Assembly (NCBI GenBank): GCA_016281355.1
Contig: JAEEIL010000001.1
Location: 1 to 43,486, forward strand
From: Elusimicrobiaceae bacterium
Lineage (GTDB): Bacteria > Elusimicrobiota > Elusimicrobia > Elusimicrobiales > Elusimicrobiaceae
Direction of reading: 5' to 3'
Length of the DNA stretch: 43,486 nt
Shown here: positions 40,216 to 43,486 of the stretch, one piece after another
Layout of the letters: the number at the start of each line of letters is the position of its first letter
How positions within the stretch are numbered: the stretch's first letter is position 1
Made by a program: the position numbers and the translations under genes
Notes under the pieces: generated by a model
The model's database searches: none
Told to the model about the DNA's origin: nothing
Seen by the model: the letters and a program-made list of their open reading frames with translations, nothing else

Positions 40216-40971
40216 TTAAAAAACGTATCTCCATTTAATACCCCAATGGTTGTAGGTTTCAATATGCTTATTATGTCTTTCTGCACCGTAATAAATAACG
40301 AAAGCAGTTTTGTCTGGGTGAATTTCGTGGGTATAATTTATATCAAACCCGGCACCGATGTGATCGCGTATAAACCCAAAATAGTTTGAGGCATTGAAAG
40401 AAAGTTCAAAAGAATTTTTTTCATCGGCATAATATTTTGCACCGGCAAACGCTGTTACACCTGTTCCGGCAGAAATCAGTTTTGAATGCCCATAGTGTTT
40501 TACGGAAGCACCCCCATACAAAGTGAAGTTATTTGCTATTTCGGTGGAACCGATTTTAAATGTTACACCTAAATCTGTAGCCCCCTTTGCGCCACCTTCG
40601 TCACTTTGCCATGAATCAAAAGACTGAGGGCTAAAAAAACTTTCTATATCCATATAATATCCATCGATAAGAGCATCATGAATACGGTATCTTAAACCTA
40701 TAGTCGGATCTGTCATGCCTCTGGAATGATGGCGAATATTTGCCCAACCGATTCCTAAATCTAATACTAACCTGTCACTCATACCTAATTCAAAATTTCC
40801 CATAATGGCAAAAGATTCTTGGAAACGTGCATCTTCATTGGTAAGAGCAATGGCTAAATCGCCGATAACTTGGCCCTTTTCAGGCATATAAAAAGGGTCA
40901 GTCAAAGAAAAGGCCGAAGCGTTTACCGCCAGTAACCCTAAAGTGAATATAAGTACTGCTAACTTTTTCAT
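40216..40971 (-). CDS. Outer-membrane beta-barrel protein, first gene of the nag operon
   Basis: The 251-residue product has a signal peptide (about 1-20, ending NASA). The remaining 230 residues show alternating hydrophobic/polar strands typical of a barrel. It ends WRYVF, with the terminal Phe expected for outer-membrane insertion. AAAGGAG precedes the ATG. Its stop abuts the nagB start, so the two are cotranscribed. A role in bringing GlcNAc or peptidoglycan/chitin fragments across the outer membrane is inferred from context only. Confidence 0.78.
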   Translation of the reverse strand: MKKLAVLIFTLGLLAVNASAFSLTDPFYMPEKGQVIGDLAIALTNEDARFQESFAIMGNFELGMSDRLVLDLGIGWANIRHHSRGMTDPTIGLRYRIHDALIDGYYMDIESFFSPQSFDSWQSDEGGAKGATDLGVTFKIGSTEIANNFTLYGGASVKHYGHSKLISAGTGVTAFAGAKYYADEKNSFELSFNASNYFGFIRDHIGAGFDINYTHEIHPDKTAFVIYYGAERHNKHIETYNHWGIKWRYVF

Positions 40972-40993
40972 TTTAATACTCCTTTATCTCAAA

Positions 40994-41023
40994 ATTATGT
41001 ATACTTTAAATATATGATAGCAA
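40994..41023 (-). promoter_or_regulatory. Possible promoter of the nag operon in a divergent region
   Basis: On the minus strand TTGCTA and CATAAT are separated by 18 bases. The region also serves the divergent MscS-family gene. The plus strand carries TATACT at 41000-41005. Both assignments are tentative. Confidence 0.35.
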
Positions 41024-41038
41024 ATTTAGGAGGCTATT

Positions 41039-42226
41039 GTGAATATTTTGAATTATTGGAACATGTTATCTGACAACACTAAATTCTTTGTTGGTTTTTT
41101 AAGTTTATTACTTTTGATCCTTATTTTTAGGTACTCATCAAATTTAATAGAATTTGGTCTTTCTAAAGTTTTAAAAGCAAAAAAAGTTTCAAATAAAGCA
41201 TGGATTTACTTGGGAGTAAAAAATAAATTCTTTTCTTCAGCGTTATTTGCGGCATTGATTTGTTTCTTACCTGGTTTGACACCGATAGTTTTGGGTGAGA
41301 ATTTTCCAAGGTTAACTTTTGTTTGCGTAAGGATTTTTGCGGCCTTAAGCATAATTGTCGTAATGGTTGCCATTGGCAGTTTCTTGGATGTTTTAGCAGA
41401 CAAATTTCAGCGCTCAATTAAATTACCTGTTAAAGGCATAGTCCAAGCCTTAAAAATTGTTGCTTGGATAATAACTATAATTTTGGTGCTTTCCGCTTTA
41501 CTTAACAAAGAACCGCTTTACTTTTTGGGTGGTTTGACCGCGTTATCTGCCATCTTACTCTTAATTTTCAAAGATGCGATTTTGGGTCTTGTTTCCGGCG
41601 TACAACTTTCGATTAACGACTTAGTGCGTGTTGGTGATTGGATTACAATTTCCGGGCAAGATGTAGACGGTACTGTTATTGATATTTTGCTTACAACCAT
41701 CAGGGTACAAAATTGGGATAATACAATTGTAAATATTCCCGCTTATAATTTGGTTGCAAATTCATTTACAAACTGGCGCGGTATGCAAGAAGCCGGCGCA
41801 CGCCGTATAAAAAGGGCTATAAATATTGACCTTAAAACAGTACGTTTTTTAACTGACGAAGATATTGAAAGACTGAGCCGTTTAAATTTGCTTAAAGATT
41901 ATTTGGCAAAGAAAAAAGAGCAAATAGGTAAATTAAACAAAACGGCAGATGAATATAACCGCCATAAACTTAGCAATATCGGAACTTTTAGGGCTTATTG
42001 TTATGAATATTTAAAAAATAACCCATATATTTCAAAAGATTTTACTTGTATGGTACGCCAACTTGCACCGACTTCGGAAGGTGTTCCTTTGGAAATTTAT
42101 GCCTTTTCCAATGATACAAATTGGGAACATTATGAAGGTATACAGTCAGATATTTTTGACCATTTCCTTTCCATTATCGGTTTATTTGATCTTAAAGTTT
42201 ATCAAAGAATCAGCACAATGGAGTAA
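41039..42226 (+). CDS. MscS-family mechanosensitive channel
   Basis: The 395-residue product has five or so membrane helices in the first 170 residues. Next comes the MscS pore/beta-domain core (VGDWITISGQDVDGTVIDILLTTIRVQNWDNTIVNIPA), then a long cytoplasmic domain. The layout resembles the YbdG/mini-conductance subgroup, which helps during hypo-osmotic shock. The start is GTG with a full AGGAGG site 5 bases upstream. Confidence 0.93.
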   Translation: MNILNYWNMLSDNTKFFVGFLSLLLLILIFRYSSNLIEFGLSKVLKAKKVSNKAWIYLGVKNKFFSSALFAALICFLPGLTPIVLGENFPRLTFVCVRIFAALSIIVVMVAIGSFLDVLADKFQRSIKLPVKGIVQALKIVAWIITIILVLSALLNKEPLYFLGGLTALSAILLLIFKDAILGLVSGVQLSINDLVRVGDWITISGQDVDGTVIDILLTTIRVQNWDNTIVNIPAYNLVANSFTNWRGMQEAGARRIKRAINIDLKTVRFLTDEDIERLSRLNLLKDYLAKKKEQIGKLNKTADEYNRHKLSNIGTFRAYCYEYLKNNPYISKDFTCMVRQLAPTSEGVPLEIYAFSNDTNWEHYEGIQSDIFDHFLSIIGLFDLKVYQRISTME

Positions 42227-42241
42227 ATTGGCCGCATATCG

Positions 42242-42270
42242 TTTACAAACCATAAATAATATGCTATAAT
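42242..42270 (+). promoter_or_regulatory. Promoter of the rpmG-tRNA-Trp-secE-nusG transcript
   Basis: TTTACA and TATAAT are separated by exactly 17 bases, and TGC precedes the -10 (extended element). It lies 90 bases before rpmG. Confidence 0.85.
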
Positions 42271-42275
42271 AAATT

Positions 42276-42297
42276 AAGCCCTTGGAAACAGGGGCTT
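42276..42297 (+). promoter_or_regulatory. Leader hairpin with a GAAA tetraloop before rpmG
   Basis: AAGCCCTTG pairs with CAGGGGCTT (one wobble) around the loop GAAA, starting at the predicted transcript 5' end. It may stabilise or regulate the ribosomal/transcription-factor mRNA. The short TTTAT after it is a poor terminator. Confidence 0.5.
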
Positions 42298-42359
42298 TAT
42301 AATCGGTAAAATCGGCAGGCAAGTGTTTTATAGCATTTCCCGCCTAAAAGGATACAAAA

Positions 42360-42524
42360 ATGGCTAATGAGAGATTAACTTTTGTGCTTACTTGCACAGA
42401 ATGCAAAAGTAAAAATTATTACTACGCAAAAGGTAAAAAGAAAGAATATAAAGTAGAAGCTAACAAGTTCTGCAAAGCTTGTGGCAAAAAAACTTTACAT
42501 AAAGAAGCAAAAGCTTCAAAATAA
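42360..42524 (+). CDS. rpmG: 50S ribosomal protein L33
   Basis: The 54-residue product contains two CxxC pairs (CTEC at 12-15 and CKAC at 38-41), the zinc-binding form of L33. It has the usual YYYAKGKKK segment and a basic tail. The order rpmG, tRNA-Trp, secE, nusG, then probably rplK, is conserved in many bacteria. AAAGGA precedes the ATG. Confidence 0.95.
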   Translation: MANERLTFVLTCTECKSKNYYYAKGKKKEYKVEANKFCKACGKKTLHKEAKASK

Positions 42525-42533
42525 ATTTGGTGG

Positions 42534-42608
42534 GGGAGCGTCGGTTAACTGGCAAACCACCGGTCTCCAAAACCGGGACTGAAGGTTCGAGTCCTTCCGC
42601 TCCCGCCA
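42534..42608 (+). tRNA. tRNA-Trp (CCA), with encoded 3' CCA
   Basis: The acceptor stem GGGAGCG pairs with CGCTCCC (42598-42604), the discriminator is G, and CCA follows at 42606-42608. The anticodon CCA is at 42567-42569 between CCGGT and ACCGG. The T arm is GAAGG-TTCGAGT-CCTTC. Unlike the other four tRNAs in this window, its 3' CCA is in the DNA. Confidence 0.97.
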
Positions 42609-42630
42609 TAAATCAAGGAAAATAAATAAT

Positions 42631-42816
42631 ATGAACAAAGCTATAAACTTCTTCCGTGAAAGTTACATGGAACTCAAAAAAAGCATTTGGCTTTCACGTG
42701 CACAAATGGTGCAATCAACTATTTTTGTTTTCATAGTTGTTGGCCTTGTTGCCCTTTATATTGCGGTTATAGACTTGCTTTTAGGCAAAGGTCTTGGCCT
42801 TATCATAGGCGGTTAA
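42631..42816 (+). CDS. secE: Preprotein translocase subunit SecE
   Basis: The 61-residue product has the SecE amphipathic N-terminus (FFRESYMELKKSIWLSRAQ) and one membrane helix (about 28-50). It clamps SecY in the translocon. The single-helix length is typical outside enterobacteria. It lies 22 bases after tRNA-Trp and one base before nusG. Confidence 0.96.
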   Translation: MNKAINFFRESYMELKKSIWLSRAQMVQSTIFVFIVVGLVALYIAVIDLLLGKGLGLIIGG

Positions 42817-42817
42817 T

Positions 42818-43438
42818 ATGAGCGAAGAAAATAAAATACAGAATTCAGAAGTTCAAAATACTGCCGAACAAACAAATGCGGCACCTACCGAAAAAAAAGA
42901 AAATTTACCTGAAAAGGCTTGGTATGTTATTCATACACAAACCGGCCATGAAGACAAAATCAGGGAAAAGATTTTTATTCAAATTAAAATGCGCAACTTT
43001 GGCGACAGAGTTTTTGACGTTTTAGTTCCTACGGAAGATGTCGTCGAAGTAAAACATAATAAACAAAATTTAAGAAAACGCAAATTCTTCCCAAGCTATT
43101 TACTTGTTCAAATGATTATGACAAGCGAAAGTTATTGGTTCATACGCAATATTCCGGGTATTTCCGGTTTCTTGGGTGATCCTCGCCCGACGCCGCTTCC
43201 GGAAGAAGAAATTGCAAACATCATCACTTTAAGCAAAGAAACCGACGGTAAACCACGCCACGCCGTTCAATTTGAACGTGGTGAACAAGTACGTGTTATC
43301 GAAGGGCCTTTCAAACACTTTATCGGCACTATCGAAGAAGTTAACGAAGATAAAAATAAACTTAAAGTTATGGTTACTGTCTTTGACAGGGCAACCCCTG
43401 TTGAAGTGGACTACTTACAAGTAGAAAAAGTAAACTAA
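42818..43438 (+). CDS. nusG: Transcription termination/antitermination protein NusG
   Basis: The 206-residue product has the NGN domain (about 30-145: [36 protein letters not shown]). A C-terminal KOW domain (about 150-206: [21 protein letters not shown]) follows. It binds RNA polymerase and links it to Rho or ribosomes. An N-terminal extension of about 30 polar residues precedes the NGN core. It is cotranscribed with secE. Confidence 0.97.
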   Translation: MSEENKIQNSEVQNTAEQTNAAPTEKKENLPEKAWYVIHTQTGHEDKIREKIFIQIKMRNFGDRVFDVLVPTEDVVEVKHNKQNLRKRKFFPSYLLVQMIMTSESYWFIRNIPGISGFLGDPRPTPLPEEEIANIITLSKETDGKPRHAVQFERGEQVRVIEGPFKHFIGTIEEVNEDKNKLKVMVTVFDRATPVEVDYLQVEKVN

Positions 43439-43449
43439 TTTTGCAGTAC

Positions 43450-43467
43450 CCCGCAATTTATTGCGGG
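43450..43467 (+). other. Hairpin between nusG and the next gene, followed by its ribosome binding site
   Basis: CCCGCAA pairs with TTGCGGG around TTTA. There is no T-run, so it is not a terminator. AAGGAG at 43474-43479 then precedes the start of the next gene, which begins just beyond the window and is probably rplK by conserved order. Confidence 0.6.
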
Positions 43468-43486
43468 CATATTAAGGAGTAATTAA

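Overview
The window is AT-rich bacterial chromosome from a Gram-negative (diderm) organism. It encodes lipoproteins, several outer-membrane beta-barrel candidates and an Omp85-type protein. The type IV pilin-like gene at the left edge, the twin small YLYF/GDVS-repeat proteins and the overall gene content point to Elusimicrobiota (an Elusimicrobium-like, probably gut-associated lineage). That assignment is inference from gene content, not from a marker alignment.

Layout. 1-6557: a pilin-like gene, then a tightly packed minus-strand operon (WecA/MraY-like transferase, NadD-YqeK fusion, LytR_C protein, RsfS with a lysine-rich tail, ArgS), then a divergent lipoprotein. 6578-7498: a TerC-family membrane protein. 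7495-14957: six minus-strand genes of unknown function forming one operon behind a perfect consensus promoter and a structured leader. They comprise two 550-residue Gly-rich paralogues with identical topology, a third related protein with a Cys-rich end, two single-pass coiled-coil proteins and a Cys-rich single-pass protein. This is the best candidate for an undescribed system. 15152-17263: GtrA-like protein, MATE transporter, cold-shock protein. 17479-18982: tRNA-Cys, tRNA-Gly, tRNA-Thr and tuf. 19080-23148: a GT-C-like membrane protein, a ferritin-like protein, an ECF sigma/anti-sigma/exported protein operon and a small membrane protein. 23150-25493: ybeY, glgC, thyX.

25568-28759: a four-gene module bounded by a perfect 26-bp direct repeat. 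It holds a radical SAM protein resembling tetraether lipid synthase, a small membrane protein, an Lgt-like protein lacking key Lgt residues, and an ICMT/PEMT-like membrane methyltransferase. The likely theme is membrane-lipid modification. The second repeat copy is the apparent promoter of nadK, which is followed by recN.

31242-35269: envelope genes (small membrane protein, barrel protein, Omp85-like protein) with a glycerate kinase. 35289-35835: the twin repeat proteins, each with its own promoter. 36072-37250: tRNA-Arg directly abutting a CCA-adding-enzyme-family gene. 37247-40971: an amino-sugar operon (outer-membrane protein, nagB, nagA, lipoprotein). 41039-42226: an MscS-family channel. 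42242-43486: rpmG, tRNA-Trp, secE and nusG, with the ribosome binding site of the next gene (probably rplK) at the window edge.

Two translation styles coexist. Most genes have clear AGGAG-type sites, but several lack one and have a -10 box only 5-8 nt before the start codon, suggesting leaderless mRNAs. No CRISPR array, insertion sequence, integrase or rRNA gene was seen. No gene-free stretch exceeds 300 bases.
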